Of a stretch of 64,000 nucleotides of DNA, positions 28,213-37,460 are shown one piece after another. A program made the translations under genes and the position numbers. Numbering within the stretch: the first letter of the stretch is position 1; every line of letters starts with the position of its first letter. The DNA lies in the NCBI RefSeq assembly GCF_040546595.1, contig NZ_JBEPOB010000001.1:69501-133500 (forward strand), in the 5' to 3' direction. This DNA comes from Bosea sp. OAE506 (GTDB lineage: Bacteria; Pseudomonadota; Alphaproteobacteria; Rhizobiales; Beijerinckiaceae). The notes under the pieces are model-generated. The model made no database searches and had not been told where the DNA came from. It worked only from the letters and a program-made list of their open reading frames with translations.

Positions 28213-29076
28213 CTATGGTGGAGGCGGCGACGCCAGCAGCGCGAGCGGGCTCGTCACCTCGCGCAGGGTCTTCAGTGCGACGCGGGTGTAGACGGCGGTG
28301 GTGTCGAGCTTCCTGTGGCCGAGCAGGACCTGGATGACGCGGATATCGGTCTTCCGCTCCAGCAGATGGGTGGCGAAGCTGTGCCTGAGCGTGTGCATCG
28401 AGACCCGCTTGTCGAGCTTGGCGGCCTCAGCTGCGGCATGGCAGGCCCGGTTGAGCTGGCGCGTCGTGATCGGCTGGCCCGGCTGCTGGCCGGGGAAGAG
28501 CCAGCCACGCGGGCGCTTCACCCGCCACCATTGCCGCAGCAGATCGAGCTGGTCGGGCGCGAGCATGACGTAGTGGTCCTTGCGGCCCTTGCCCTGCTCG
28601 ACCCGGATCAGCATGCGCGCGCTGTCGATGTCGGCGACCTTGAGGTTGGCGATCTCTGAGACCCGCAGGCCGCAGCCATAGGCGATGCTGAGCGCGGCGC
28701 GGTCCTTCAGGCTCCGCGCATGTGCCAGGAGCAGCGCGACCTCCTCGGTACTCAGTACCACCGGCAGCCGCTCCGGCGTCGGGATCCGCGCCATGCGGTC
28801 ACCGAAGCCGATCCGGCCCAGCGTGACGTGGAAGAAGAAGCGCAGGGCCGTGCAGGCCAGGTTCATCCGCGCGTAGCTGGCGCCGAGCGAAGCCAGGTGA
28901 AGCTGATAGCGCCGTAGATCCTCGGGCTCGGCCCGGTCCGGCGGCAAGCCGAGGAAGGCCGTGAACTCACGGACCTGCCGGACATAATCGCGCTGCGTGT
29001 GCTCGCCAAACCGGCGGATGGTCATGTCCTCGATCATCCGCTGGCGCAGCGGGCTGACGGTGACGGAACCGGTCAT
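28213..29076 (-). CDS. Tyrosine recombinase associated with IS91 element
   Basis: A 287-residue integrase of XerC/D size. SAM-like N-domain (RRFGEHTQRDYVRQVREFTAFL), then catalytic Arg in YGCGLRVSEIANLK, Lys in EQGKGRKDHYV, His-x-x-Arg in HTLRHSFATHLLE and Tyr in DTTAVYTRVA. All catalytic residues are present. Its role in IS91 movement is not established; it may resolve or target transposition. ATG 29076 is preceded by a GGAGG-like sequence. Confidence 0.9.
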   Translation of the reverse strand: MTGSVTVSPLRQRMIEDMTIRRFGEHTQRDYVRQVREFTAFLGLPPDRAEPEDLRRYQLHLASLGASYARMNLACTALRFFFHVTLGRIGFGDRMARIPTPERLPVVLSTEEVALLLAHARSLKDRAALSIAYGCGLRVSEIANLKVADIDSARMLIRVEQGKGRKDHYVMLAPDQLDLLRQWWRVKRPRGWLFPGQQPGQPITTRQLNRACHAAAEAAKLDKRVSMHTLRHSFATHLLERKTDIRVIQVLLGHRKLDTTAVYTRVALKTLREVTSPLALLASPPPP

Positions 29077-29533
29077 GGAAACCTCCGAGGATCAGGGGAA
29101 ACGACCCCCAAATCCTCGGATGCAGCGCCTCACAGGCGAAATCTCACTGATGACCGCGCCGCAGCACCCTGCCGCGAGAGCGGCTTAGTCCTGTGGCGCC
29201 TCTTTGCCGGGGGGCCGGCTGACGAATTTGGCCCTTACCTAACGCCGGGAACGCCTGCTTTCGGGCAAGCCGTATATGCTGGCAGGCTGGCTGATAAGCG
29301 CCGTTGGCGCACCGCGTCCGCCACGGGTCGTTAGCGGACACGCGGAACCCATCACACAAGGCGGATGCGCTCTTCGCAGACAGCGCAATGAGCCTACTAC
29401 CCTATGTAAGGTGGGCGAAACGCAGTTTGGGCCCCAGCCTGAATGCACCGAACCGTAACTGGCCTTTTTTCCGCCCTTCTGAAACACATCGTCCTACGAC
29501 AGTTTCCCCCCGCAAAACCGGTGAAGGCTGCAA
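29077..29533. other. Intergenic region, IS91 flank
   Basis: About 450 bp between the recombinase start and the response regulator. It should contain the terminal end of the IS91 element and the regulator's promoter. No gene or clear repeat was identified. Confidence 0.3.
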
Positions 29534-29887
29534 ATGGAGCTCGTCGTCCTGATCGTCGAAGACGAGCCCGTCATACGGATGAACGCTGCTGCTATGATTG
29601 AGGACGCGGGATACGGCGTCTTGGAGGCTGCCAACGCTGACGACGCGATACTGCTGCTGGAGACCCACTCCGAGATCCGCGTAGTCTTCTCGGACATCGA
29701 GATGCCGGGGTCTATGGACGGCCTGAGGTTCATCCAGGTGGTCCGAGAGCGGTGGCCCCCAACCGTTCTCATTCTAACGTCGGGGCGTGTTTCGCCCCCC
29801 GTCGCCACGATGCCGAAAGACACCGTGTTTTTGCGAAAACCTTACTTCGAGAAGGACGTGATCAAGGTTCTGGAGGCCGTCGGCTAA
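29534..29887 (+). CDS. Single-domain response regulator
   Basis: A 117-residue stand-alone receiver: acidic VEDEP near residue 10, phospho-acceptor Asp54 in VVFSDIEMPG, Thr/Ser in LILTSGR and Lys in VFLRKPYF. No output domain. Its stop overlaps the stop of the convergent HWE kinase gene (29884-29887). Such small receivers often serve as phosphate sinks or feedback partners of HWE kinases in Rhizobiales. Confidence 0.85.
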   Translation: MELVVLIVEDEPVIRMNAAAMIEDAGYGVLEAANADDAILLLETHSEIRVVFSDIEMPGSMDGLRFIQVVRERWPPTVLILTSGRVSPPVATMPKDTVFLRKPYFEKDVIKVLEAVG

Positions 29888-30867
29888 TTGGCGAGCTTCG
29901 AGGCCTTCAACGATAGCTTCACAATAAGGCCGGACGGCTCCCATTCGTAGTCGATCGTGCCGCCCAGTTGTCCTTTCACGCTCCGGTCGACCAAGCGGCT
30001 GCCGTAGCCATCCGGTTTTGACGTGCCGACTATGGGACCGCCCCGCTCCATCCAGACAATCTTGATGTCGTCGCCCTCCAGCGAACCCGACACGTCGAGC
30101 GTCCCCACATCGGACGACAGCGCGCCGTACTTCATCGAGTTTGTCGCCAATTCATGCATGACAAGGGCCAGCGTTGTCGCTGCGGCCTCACCAACGCCCA
30201 TGCGGGGGACGGAGACACGGATGCGCCTGCTGAAAGCGCCCATGTCGTCATATGGTGAAAGTAGGATCGACAGCAGGTCGCCTCAAAGCGCTGCGGTGCC
30301 TTGGTGGCCGGGAAGCGGGCGCACCAGGTCGTGTGCCCTGCCGAGCGACGTCAACCGATCCGTCAGGTCCTTGGCCATCTCGGCGGCGGTCGTTGAGGAG
30401 CGCGATGCGATCTGGGTCAGCCCAGCGGCAATCGCGAGCAGGTTCTTAACCCGGTGGCTCATCTCGCCAGCGAGGAGTTCATGACCTTCCTCGGCCTGTT
30501 TTCGCCCTGTCACGTCCAGGAAGATCCCGTACATGTAGCCCTTGTGCATGCCGACGTCGTTGCCCAGGCCACGCGCGGAGATCCAGCGGATGTCGTCGCC
30601 GATCATGATGCGGAAGTCCATCTCGTAGGCGCCGTCCACACCGCGCGTGGAGTTAAAGGCAGCCCGGACTCTATCGCGATCGGCGGGATGAATGCGCGCC
30701 GAAAGGTCCTCGAACTTGAGATCGCCGGTATGATCAACGGCCCACATGGTGAAGCCCTGCTCGTCCACAACGAACGTGTCAGCCTCAACGTTCCATGACC
30801 AAAGGGCAACGCCGGCCGCCTGGATGGCGCGGCGCAGGCCATCGGGTGTCCAGTTGCTAAACGGCAC
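29884..30867 (-). pseudogene. PAS-HWE histidine kinase interrupted by an in-frame TGA
   Basis: From GTG 30867 (GAGG upstream) the frame encodes a PAS domain (GVALWSWNVEADTFVVDEQ, IHPADRDRVR, GIFLDVTGRKQAEE) and the HWE phospho-acceptor helix (EMSHRVKNLLAIAAGL). After HQGTAAL there is a TGA at 30283-30285. The same frame then continues GDLLSILLSPYDDM and the HWE ATPase (LVMHELATNSMKYGAL, GYGSRLVDRSV) to 29884. A single base change would restore the about 327-residue kinase. As sequenced, the product lacks the ATPase domain. The frame is open up to 30978, but that N-terminal part is not PAS-like. Confidence 0.8.
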
Positions 30868-31238
30868 GGCAGGCCTCGTAGCAAGGAGGTAATGCACTGT
30901 TCGACCGTGACAGGGAAGCCTTTCGGCTCCAGCGGCCCGGACCGGGGGATGCGGCCGCTCGATGAGCCCCCCGCCCATCGCCCGTCACGGCGGCCGAGGC
31001 CGCACGTCAAGGAACAACGGTTCAGGGTCCAGAGCAAGGCCAGTCTGCAAGCCGGGATTCATTAGTCGAACGTCATTGTAACGCGCTTCCGGACAACAAC
31101 ATTAGCTCAGCGGCTTTTCTCTCGGGACTTAAGTTGCCGGACCCTTGAGGGATCGTCTGACAGCCGCCCTCTCGAGAAACCGAACCGTCGGTTCGCAGGG
31201 CAGGCGGAAACCGGCGAGGCGCTGGCCATGCCTGCAGG

Positions 31239-32009
31239 CTAACTTTCAAACGAAAGCTCAATTTGCCTGTCAGCTTTAGACGCAATATCGCATAGCCTCG
31301 ATGTGGAATCGGCGTCGATCAGAAGCGCAACACGGTCTGGGATGCCAGCGCTCGATAGCACATCAACGGACGCTCCCTTCGGTGACAGCGATTTAACCGT
31401 GCATCTCATTGTTGTTTTGCCGCCGTTAAAAACCAGTCGGCCGGCTTTCATCACACGATGAGCGCCTGTTGTTTGACTGCCGGGAGCCATGAGACTGGCC
31501 TTTCGACGCAGTTCAAGTAGGTCGATGGTTATGCCAGCTAAATCATCCAGAGCTGCGCGATCCGCGTCGCTGAAGCTGCGTGGGTGGGTATCCATGGTGC
31601 AAAATGTCCCGATGGCCTGGCCATCAGGCGAGCGTAGCTGCATCCCCGCGTAGAATCGCAGCTTCGGTTCGCGCAGCACAAATGGATTCTTCGCGAAACG
31701 CTCGTCGGCGGCTGCGTCTGGCACGATCAGCGCGTCAGGCAATTGAATGGCGATGTTGCAGAAGGCTGGCTCGCGGTCCGTTTCGCAGGCTTCGATCCCT
31801 TGCTTCGACTTGAACCACTGTCGGTGGCCATCGACAAATGTGATGGTAGACATAGAAACGCCGAAGACCCGCTTCGCCAACCGTGTAAGCCTATCGAACG
31901 TCTCTTCGGGGGTTGTGTCCAAGACATCATATGAGGCGAGCGCATTAAGCCGCGCTTGCTCTCGCAGCGCAGCGGCGTCGGCTATCGCGGCTGGCAGTAT
32001 CAGTTTCAT
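31239..32009 (-). CDS. GAF-PilZ domain protein
   Basis: A 256-residue soluble protein. Residues 20-165 form a GAF domain of the DVLDTTPEETFDRLTRLA type, with FVDGHRQWFKSKQG, AFCNIAI and FYAGMQLRSPDGQAIGTFC. The C-terminal 80 residues (HRVMKAGRLVFNGGKTTMRCTVKSLSPKGASVDV) look like a PilZ domain of the short alphaproteobacterial form, without a clear RxxxR motif, so c-di-GMP binding is uncertain. Probably a sensory adaptor; the ligand is unknown. Confidence 0.8.
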   Translation of the reverse strand: MKLILPAAIADAAALREQARLNALASYDVLDTTPEETFDRLTRLAKRVFGVSMSTITFVDGHRQWFKSKQGIEACETDREPAFCNIAIQLPDALIVPDAAADERFAKNPFVLREPKLRFYAGMQLRSPDGQAIGTFCTMDTHPRSFSDADRAALDDLAGITIDLLELRRKASLMAPGSQTTGAHRVMKAGRLVFNGGKTTMRCTVKSLSPKGASVDVLSSAGIPDRVALLIDADSTSRLCDIASKADRQIELSFES

Positions 32010-32127
32010 GGGTCAACTTTGAGTGTCTAGTCATTACGATTTGGCAAAAACGACCGGCACGTGTCTTCTGCATCCCTCCACGCCTGTCAGGCGCTCCGGG
32101 CCTTAGTGAGACAAGCCGCCCCTCGGC

Positions 32128-33157
32128 GGCCCGTACGCGAAAATTGACAAGGTTTTGGCCAGGGCCACTGCCGGCGAAGCCGCGCTGACCAGCAAGAGCC
32201 TGAACGACATCGCGCTCGACAAGCGTATCGGCAGCGCCGGTGACACCACCGCCGCCACCGCCACCGCCAGCACCGCGGGTGACCTTGGCGTCGACATCAC
32301 CGCCACGCCCGAACTGAACATCCAGATCACCACGGGCCCGGCCGGTGCGCCGACCTCCACCACCATATCGGCATCACGCTGACGGCCAACACCTCAGTCC
32401 GTGACGTCGTCAACGCGATCAACGGCTCGGGTGTCGCCACCGCCTTCGTCGACGAGAAGGGCCTGCTCAACGTCAAGGGCAACGGCTCCGAGACGCTCGG
32501 CGTCGGTATCGGCACGGGCGCCGCCGCCGCGGCGGCTGTCACAGCGTCGTCGACCGGCGCACAGAGTGCGGCCTTCGGCCTGAACGCCGCCGACCGCACC
32601 ACGGGTATCGCCTCCTCCGGCGTGACCTCGGCGAGGCGTTCGAACCTGATCGAGCAGTACAACACGCTGCGCACGCAGATCGACTCGCTGGCCAAGGATG
32701 CGGGCTTCAACGGCGTCAACCTGCTGCAGGGCGACAAGGTCTCGATCGCCTTCAACGAAAAGGGCGGCAAGAACCAGACCAAGCTCGACATCCAGGGCAC
32801 CAGCCTGAGCGCCGACAACATCGGCATCGCCCAGGCCGGCAACGCCCAGGTGGCGGGAACGATCAACTTTCAGACGACTCCGATCTGGAAAAAGCCACCA
32901 CGGCCCTGACGAGCGCCCTCACCTCGCTGAAGTCGCTCTCCTCGACCTTCGGTGCCAACCTGTCGGTCGCCCAGACCCGCCAGGACTTCACCAAGGACCT
33001 GGCCGACGTCCTCTCGACCGGCGCTTCGAACCTGGTGAACGCCGACGCCAACGAGGAAGCCGCGAACCTGCTCTCGCTGCAGACCCGCCAGCAGCTGTCC
33101 CAGACGGCTCTGTCGCTCTCCTCGCAGTCCGACCAGGCCGTCCCGCGTCTGTTCTGA
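32128..33157 (+). pseudogene. Flagellin, 5'-truncated with two frameshifts
   Basis: The C-terminal two thirds of a Rhizobiales-type flagellin. The conserved N-terminal helix region is missing. Three frame segments join: LNDIALDKRIGSAGD to about 32366; IGITLTANTSVRDVV, QYNTLRTQIDSLAKDAGFNGVNLLQGD to about 32876; then DLEKATTALTSALTSL, ANEEAANLLSLQTRQQLSQTALSLSSQSDQ and the flagellin ending PRLF with TGA at 33155. It cannot make filament protein as it stands. A good terminator follows, so the 3' end is original; the 5' end was lost by rearrangement near 32128. The exact 5' border is uncertain. Confidence 0.85.
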
Positions 33158-33208
33158 TCCTTCGTCCGCAGAAAGCGGGCAGCCCACAGGATGTGGGCCG
33201 AAGACAAG

Positions 33209-33238
33209 AAGGCGGCGGAGCCCCGGCTCCGCCGCCTT
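33209..33238 (+). terminator. Rho-independent terminator of the flagellin gene
   Basis: AAGGCGGCGGAGCC and GGCTCCGCCGCCTT form a 14-bp perfect stem with a 2-base loop followed by TTC, 52 bp after the flagellin stop. Confidence 0.8.
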
Positions 33239-33283
33239 TCTGCATCAGAACTTGCGGTCGAAAGCGCACGATCGCCTTCGGGG

Positions 33284-33487
33284 ATGCGGAGACCCATCGA
33301 TGCCAGACTGGTGGTTTACAACAGTCGACACGGAGGGGACGCGGGGCTCAATCTGGACGACTCGAAGCACTTGATCGTGCGCAATCGAGACGGGAACCTC
33401 TTCTATTCGCGGATCGTCAGGATGGGCCTGCTTGAACGACGCCGGCATGTTGCAAAAGCAACGGCCGATCCTATTGATAGAGCATGA
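33284..33487 (+). CDS. Possible small protein overlapping merR start
   Basis: A 67-residue open frame (MRRPIDARLVVYNSRHGG...) ending at 33487, with its TGA overlapping the ATG of the MerR gene as ATGA. This overlap suggests translational coupling, but the sequence has no known domain and no clear ribosome site. It could be non-coding leader DNA. Confidence 0.3.
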   Translation: MRRPIDARLVVYNSRHGGDAGLNLDDSKHLIVRNRDGNLFYSRIVRMGLLERRRHVAKATADPIDRA

Positions 33488-33804
33488 AATGGTATTCGAT
33501 TCGCCAACTTGCTGATGAATTTGGGCTCACGCTGCGGGCGATCCGCTTCTATGAGGAAAGGGGGCTGTTGAGTCCGTCCCGTATTTGCCAAGAATCTGGC
33601 GCTCCGCGGGTCTTCAATGAGGACGATCGGTCCAGTTTAGGAGAAATAGTGAACCTGACAAAGATGGGTTTCACAATATCTGAAATCTCGAAAGGGCGAA
33701 TTACAGATCAGCAGTACAAAGCGCAGCTAACGTATTGCACCGACAAGATCGATGAGCTGGAAAAAGCAGTCTTGCTCATCGAGGAGCGCCTCAATAAACG
33801 CTGA
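33484..33804 (+). CDS. MerR-family transcriptional regulator
   Basis: A 106-residue regulator with a MerR-type winged helix at the N-terminus (YSIRQLADEFGLTLRAIRFYEERGLLSP), the second wing (RVFNEDDRSSLGEIVNLTKMGFTISEIS) and a C-terminal dimerisation helix (KIDELEKAVLLIEERL). No metal-binding cysteines are present, so it is not a metal sensor. Rhizobiales relatives of this short type often control acyl-CoA catabolism genes, but none lies nearby. G+C is lower than in the surroundings, suggesting transfer. Confidence 0.8.
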   Translation: MKWYSIRQLADEFGLTLRAIRFYEERGLLSPSRICQESGAPRVFNEDDRSSLGEIVNLTKMGFTISEISKGRITDQQYKAQLTYCTDKIDELEKAVLLIEERLNKR

Positions 33805-34477
33805 CCAAGGTCGGTCAGTAAACTTTATCGCGTAGGGTTTCTGGAGATACAGCAGCAACCCGAGATCGCTTCTTTTGAAGGTTGGCTAGGAATTCGAGCT
33901 TAAACAATATCGCGATCATGTCGCTGATATCGCGGGAGAGAGTAAAGGTTGATGCCCCTCCCGATCATTGACCATATCGTGAGCATATCTATTGAATGCG
34001 CTATTAAGATGGTGGTTGTGATACGCCTTTCACCCGGCTTGCGAGATTTTATTGTCGCAACAGGCGCCTGTATTCGCTGACCACGGTATCGAGAAGATTA
34101 TCACAGTCAAAATCGTTGACGATCTGGCCTTGGGGTAGTGACCTCTCGCGAATGACAGGACATCGATCTAATTCAAATTTGCTGACGGAATATGTGTATC
34201 CTCCGCCGACTGGACTCAGAGCGGGACAACAGTGCATTGGCTGCACTTTATGTTGACGGTTCCATCCGGCATGAAGCCATCGATATCACCGGGTCCATTA
34301 ACGCCGTGCGCCAAATAAAGCTCAAATCCATCCGTCCTTGGTGCCAGCATAAGATTTGCGCAGCTTCTGCTTCCGGGTAAAATCGAAGGCCTGAGGCCTG
34401 CCAGTGAGTGCATCCCCCGGCTGAACACCCTGGAGCGGCGCGTTCCACCCCTCGGCAAGCGCGCTGACGCTAGAGCC
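33805..34477. other. Intergenic region, lower G+C
   Basis: About 670 bp with no convincing gene. The left half is AT-richer than the rest of the window. A minus-strand frame 34216-34458 (LMLAPRTDGFELYLAHGVNG...) and another at 34049-34246 could be gene debris but match nothing I know. Confidence 0.35.
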
Positions 34478-35752
34478 TCACCGGGCCAGCTGCGCCGCCG
34501 TCGAACCCGGGCCGACCCCCTCGGGCACGGGGATGTTGGTCGAGGAATACTTCGCGTTCATCACCATGGTCGGCCCCGCCGAGAGCGTGAACCGCCGTGC
34601 CACCACGATGGTATAGGCAGAATCCGCTGCAACCGGCTTGTTGGCGCCGATGTTGAGCTCGCCCTGCGGCAGATAGAGCGTGCCCAGCAGCACCTTCGCG
34701 TCGTTGCTGAGGATCTCGTGCTTCTGGTTGAGCGGCGATCCGCGATCCTCATAGATCAGGATGCCGGCCATGGTACCGTCCTTGGGAGCGGTGAGGTCGA
34801 TCTTCGTGTCGATATCGAAGCGCAGCACAGCGCTCTTACCATTGAAGTAGAGCCCGACATTGGCGCCTTTGAGCGCGGCGCCGCCCGAGACATCGAGAGG
34901 GCCATCCTTGAAGGCGTAGATGCCCGGGTTCAGCGTGACCACGGCGCCCTTGCTGATGCGCACGCCGCCGCAATAGGTGCCGGGGCTGAGCGTGGTGCTG
35001 GCGGTCACCTTCAGGTCAGTCGCCGCGCAGGCGCCGGTCGAGGGCGGCGGCCGCGAGGCCAACGGGTCGTTGAGGATCGGGCAGTCCAGGGTCGGGCTGG
35101 GGACAAAGCTGTCATATTTGTCCTTGTAGCTACCGCCGGCCGAGCAGATGAACCGGGCGCGAAGCTGGGAGTTCTCCTTGGCCTTGAGGCCATCCTTCTT
35201 GTTCGAGTTGGAGTAGACGGCGCATTCGGGCGCCTCGAGCTTCGCTTCCTTCTCGAGATAGATCGTCTCGTTCTTCGAGGTCTCGAGGCCGATGACGCAG
35301 ATCGAGGCCGTGCCCATGACACGCGCGGTCGCGCTCGCGGCGACCGTCACCATGTCATGCCCGAACATGTGCATGATGTTGGTGCGTGCCACCGTCGAAA
35401 CGTCGACTGTCACCGCGAACTTCTTGAGATCAACGGAGGTCGCAACCGTCGCCGTCTGGTTGACCGCGGCAAGTTGGACCTTCGCAAATTTTTCGGCCGC
35501 CGATTGCACGGTCGTCGGAGTTGCGTTTGCAAGGCGGAATTCTCGCGCAGCAGCAAGGGCGGCGGCATCTGCTACCGTCTGAAAAGCGAAGCGCTGATTG
35601 GACAAAGTTCCGTAATCGATGACGATGCCGACGCCCATCACCAAAACAGGTAGGGCGACGCAAAAGAGCACCAACGCCGATCCGCGTTGATCTCGGTATA
35701 GACCCGGCAGTCGCCATGGCCCGAGCAGCTTGGTGACGACGATGACGCCCAT
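34478..35752 (-). CDS. TadG-like Flp pilus assembly / secreted protein
   Basis: A 424-residue protein. After a short cytoplasmic N-terminus, RDQRGSALVLFCVALPVLVMGVGIVIDYG is the TadE/TadG-type hydrophobic segment, and TVADAAALAAAREF is the usual TadG follow-up. The rest is an extracytoplasmic domain with repeated short beta-strand motifs (SPGTYCGGVRISKGAVVTLNPGIYAFKDGPLDVSGGA) resembling a beta-helix. TadG proteins help anchor Flp/Tad pili. No tad ATPase or pilin gene is nearby, so this is an orphan; many Rhizobiales carry such copies. Confidence 0.8.
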   Translation of the reverse strand: MGVIVVTKLLGPWRLPGLYRDQRGSALVLFCVALPVLVMGVGIVIDYGTLSNQRFAFQTVADAAALAAAREFRLANATPTTVQSAAEKFAKVQLAAVNQTATVATSVDLKKFAVTVDVSTVARTNIMHMFGHDMVTVAASATARVMGTASICVIGLETSKNETIYLEKEAKLEAPECAVYSNSNKKDGLKAKENSQLRARFICSAGGSYKDKYDSFVPSPTLDCPILNDPLASRPPPSTGACAATDLKVTASTTLSPGTYCGGVRISKGAVVTLNPGIYAFKDGPLDVSGGAALKGANVGLYFNGKSAVLRFDIDTKIDLTAPKDGTMAGILIYEDRGSPLNQKHEILSNDAKVLLGTLYLPQGELNIGANKPVAADSAYTIVVARRFTLSAGPTMVMNAKYSSTNIPVPEGVGPGSTAAQLAR

Positions 35753-35915
35753 CCCACAGTCCTCACCTTTCTGGTGTTAAGTGCGAGACAGTCGATCACA
35801 TCTCTCAATAATAGATTAAATCCCAGGATCTGCAGCCGTAGATTTCGGCCCTCTCAGTAATTTTGTTGTCGGTGGCATCTTTTAGCGGCTCGTTCTGCGG
35901 CCATTGAGTCGCGTC

Positions 35916-36215
35916 TTAAGGGGTTCGCCGGCCGCTAACAGGGGTACTGCTTACAAAGGCTGCTGCATCCAGCGCGAGTACTCCGTTACGCTCTGCCCAT
36001 GAAGCCACGAGCCCTCTGGCCGTTTCAGCTTCGATGTCACCTTGCATCACAGCGAGACACGCTTTGATCGCTATCTCATGCGCGGCGTCGCGGTGCCGGA
36101 TGGGGCAGTCGGACAGATACATGTAAGCTTCCGATGCTGACGAGATAGCGGTCGGCACTCCCGATACGGCAAACACGGTCACGGGACGCTCGAATTGATC
36201 AGATGCTGGTGCCAT
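35916..36215 (-). CDS. DUF982 domain protein
   Basis: A 99-residue protein with DUF982 features: FERPVTVFAVSGVPTAISSASEAYMYL, then ACLAVMQGDIEAETARGLVASWAERNGVL. The domain is common in Rhizobiales and has no known biochemical role. A GGAGGA site lies just before ATG 36215. A paralogue with about half its residues identical lies at 55357. Confidence 0.8.
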   Translation of the reverse strand: MAPASDQFERPVTVFAVSGVPTAISSASEAYMYLSDCPIRHRDAAHEIAIKACLAVMQGDIEAETARGLVASWAERNGVLALDAAAFVSSTPVSGRRTP

Positions 36216-36456
36216 TTCCAGGTCCTCCAGGACGTGCGGGCCAATTGCCGCTGCTGCGCCTTCAGGACATCTAGGAAGAGGCTGTCCTGCTCTTCAAGGT
36301 TGGCCGATGCGCGGGCCCTAAGCGAGGTGGCGCGCGGGATGCAGCGACACGACGTTTAGTGACGAGCGGTCGCGTCGTCGTACTGGCGTCTCTGCTCCAT
36401 AGGAACGATTAGCCCCGCCGGCCGTTCGCGACTCCAGTCGAGATTGGAGTTGCGTC

Positions 36457-36881
36457 ATGTGTGCCCAGCGGATGTTGCGGTCCAGACTATCGGACGAGGT
36501 CGTTCAAAGCTCAGCAGCTCAGCAACTGGATGAGCGCCAGGAGGCCCTAGACCTCGACGTAAAAACGACGAGCGCGGAGCGGATGATCTGCCGCCTCGCC
36601 CATGAGAATGCACAGCTGGTCGCACGACTGGCACGGGCGGGATTACCACGGCCGTTGAAGACCCGATCGATGGTGCACGGGGCGCGGGACATGGTCGAAA
36701 CAGCAAGCCGGATCCGATTGCAGAACTGGCCGCCAGCTTCGCAAAACAGGTTGTGCATCTGTCGTCGATCCAGACGGATCATCCAGACGGCGACGACGCC
36801 GCCAAGGTCAACGCCAGCATCGAGATGATCGCTGAGGACGCCGATGCCCCCCTTGGAGAGACAGGTGGCGTTTCGAATTAA
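36457..36881 (+). pseudogene. Possible frameshifted small gene
   Basis: One frame from ATG 36457 gives a helical segment (ERMICRLAHENAQLVARLARAG). At about 36635 the protein-like character moves to another frame, which continues PDPIAELAASFAKQVVHLSSIQ to TAA 36879-36881. Together they would make an about 140-residue acidic, coiled-coil-like protein. No family recognised; it may simply be chance. Confidence 0.3.
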
Positions 36882-37255
36882 GTCTGCAAAAACAGTCGCT
36901 GGTTGGATCGTTGCTTTCTAAGAGGCAACGGACCAACCAGCCGCTATTTGGCTTAAGGCAAGAATACCGTAGCTAATTTCTTTATGATCAACGGTTTTCA
37001 TTGCAGCTTGTGATTGGTGATTTCTACCCAAGACAACGGACAAGTGCCAGCCTTTTATGTGGCGCGGCAGCGGGGTTGTGCGCGCTGAAATGTAAACTCT
37101 GATAGTTCAGCGCGATGTAGGCTTTATAGCGAGAGGTAACTCATACTGGCCGTAAGCCTACGCCGTAGGCCGCCTTGTTGAGAAGGATTTCGACGTCCAG
37201 CTTTTCGCGTTCGTAATCCGGCACCAGTGCCGGCAGCGGTGCTGGAGAGCTTTTC
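36882..37255. other. Intergenic region before the IS66 fragment
   Basis: About 370 bp of lower G+C with no gene found. It probably contains the original left end of the IS66-type element, but no terminal repeat could be recognised. Confidence 0.3.
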
Positions 37256-37430
37256 ATGGACGATGAGACCTATGTCCGGCGCCGCCGCTGGAGCGCGGAG
37301 GAGAAGTGCGCGGTCGTGACCGAGGCGCTGTCGAGCGGGAACGTCATCGCGACGGCGAAGCGGCATGGCATTCAAGCGCAGCAAATCTACCGATGGCGCG
37401 AGCGGCTCGATGAACGGCACAGTGCCACAG
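37256..37430 (+). pseudogene. IS66-type TnpA, 5' part, interrupted by the cargo element
   Basis: Residues RRRRWSAEEKCAVVTEAL and QQIYRWRERLDERH are the helix-turn-helix of an IS66-family accessory protein (TnpA). The frame is cut at codon 59 by the terminal repeat of the 37431-40785 element. The other side resumes at 40786 in a compatible frame (AGPAHNARAAPAAPSRHA...) to TAA at 40927-40929. The target gene was therefore a TnpA of about 106 residues; TnpB/TnpC are absent. Confidence 0.75.
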
Positions 37431-37460
37431 CGGGTAGTGTCTCAGTTTGAAATTCAGGGC
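37431..37460 (+). repeat. Left terminal inverted repeat of cargo element
   Basis: Thirty bases beginning CGGGTAGTGTCTCAG, an exact inverted match to 40756-40785. The stop codon of the Abi gene (37454-37456) lies inside it. Confidence 0.9.

Larger units (their letters stand above)
26982..29076 (-). mobile_element. IS91-type element (recombinase plus transposase)
   Basis: Two adjacent minus-strand genes, a tyrosine recombinase and an IS91 transposase, form a recognisable unit. IS91 elements lack terminal inverted repeats, and I could not define the origin and terminus ends, so the coordinates are those of the genes only. Both genes are full length, so the element may be functional. Confidence 0.75.

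Noticed and set aside
36519..36782. Minus-strand 87-codon frame
   Set aside because: No motif and no ribosome site; it overlaps a slightly more plausible plus-strand reading.
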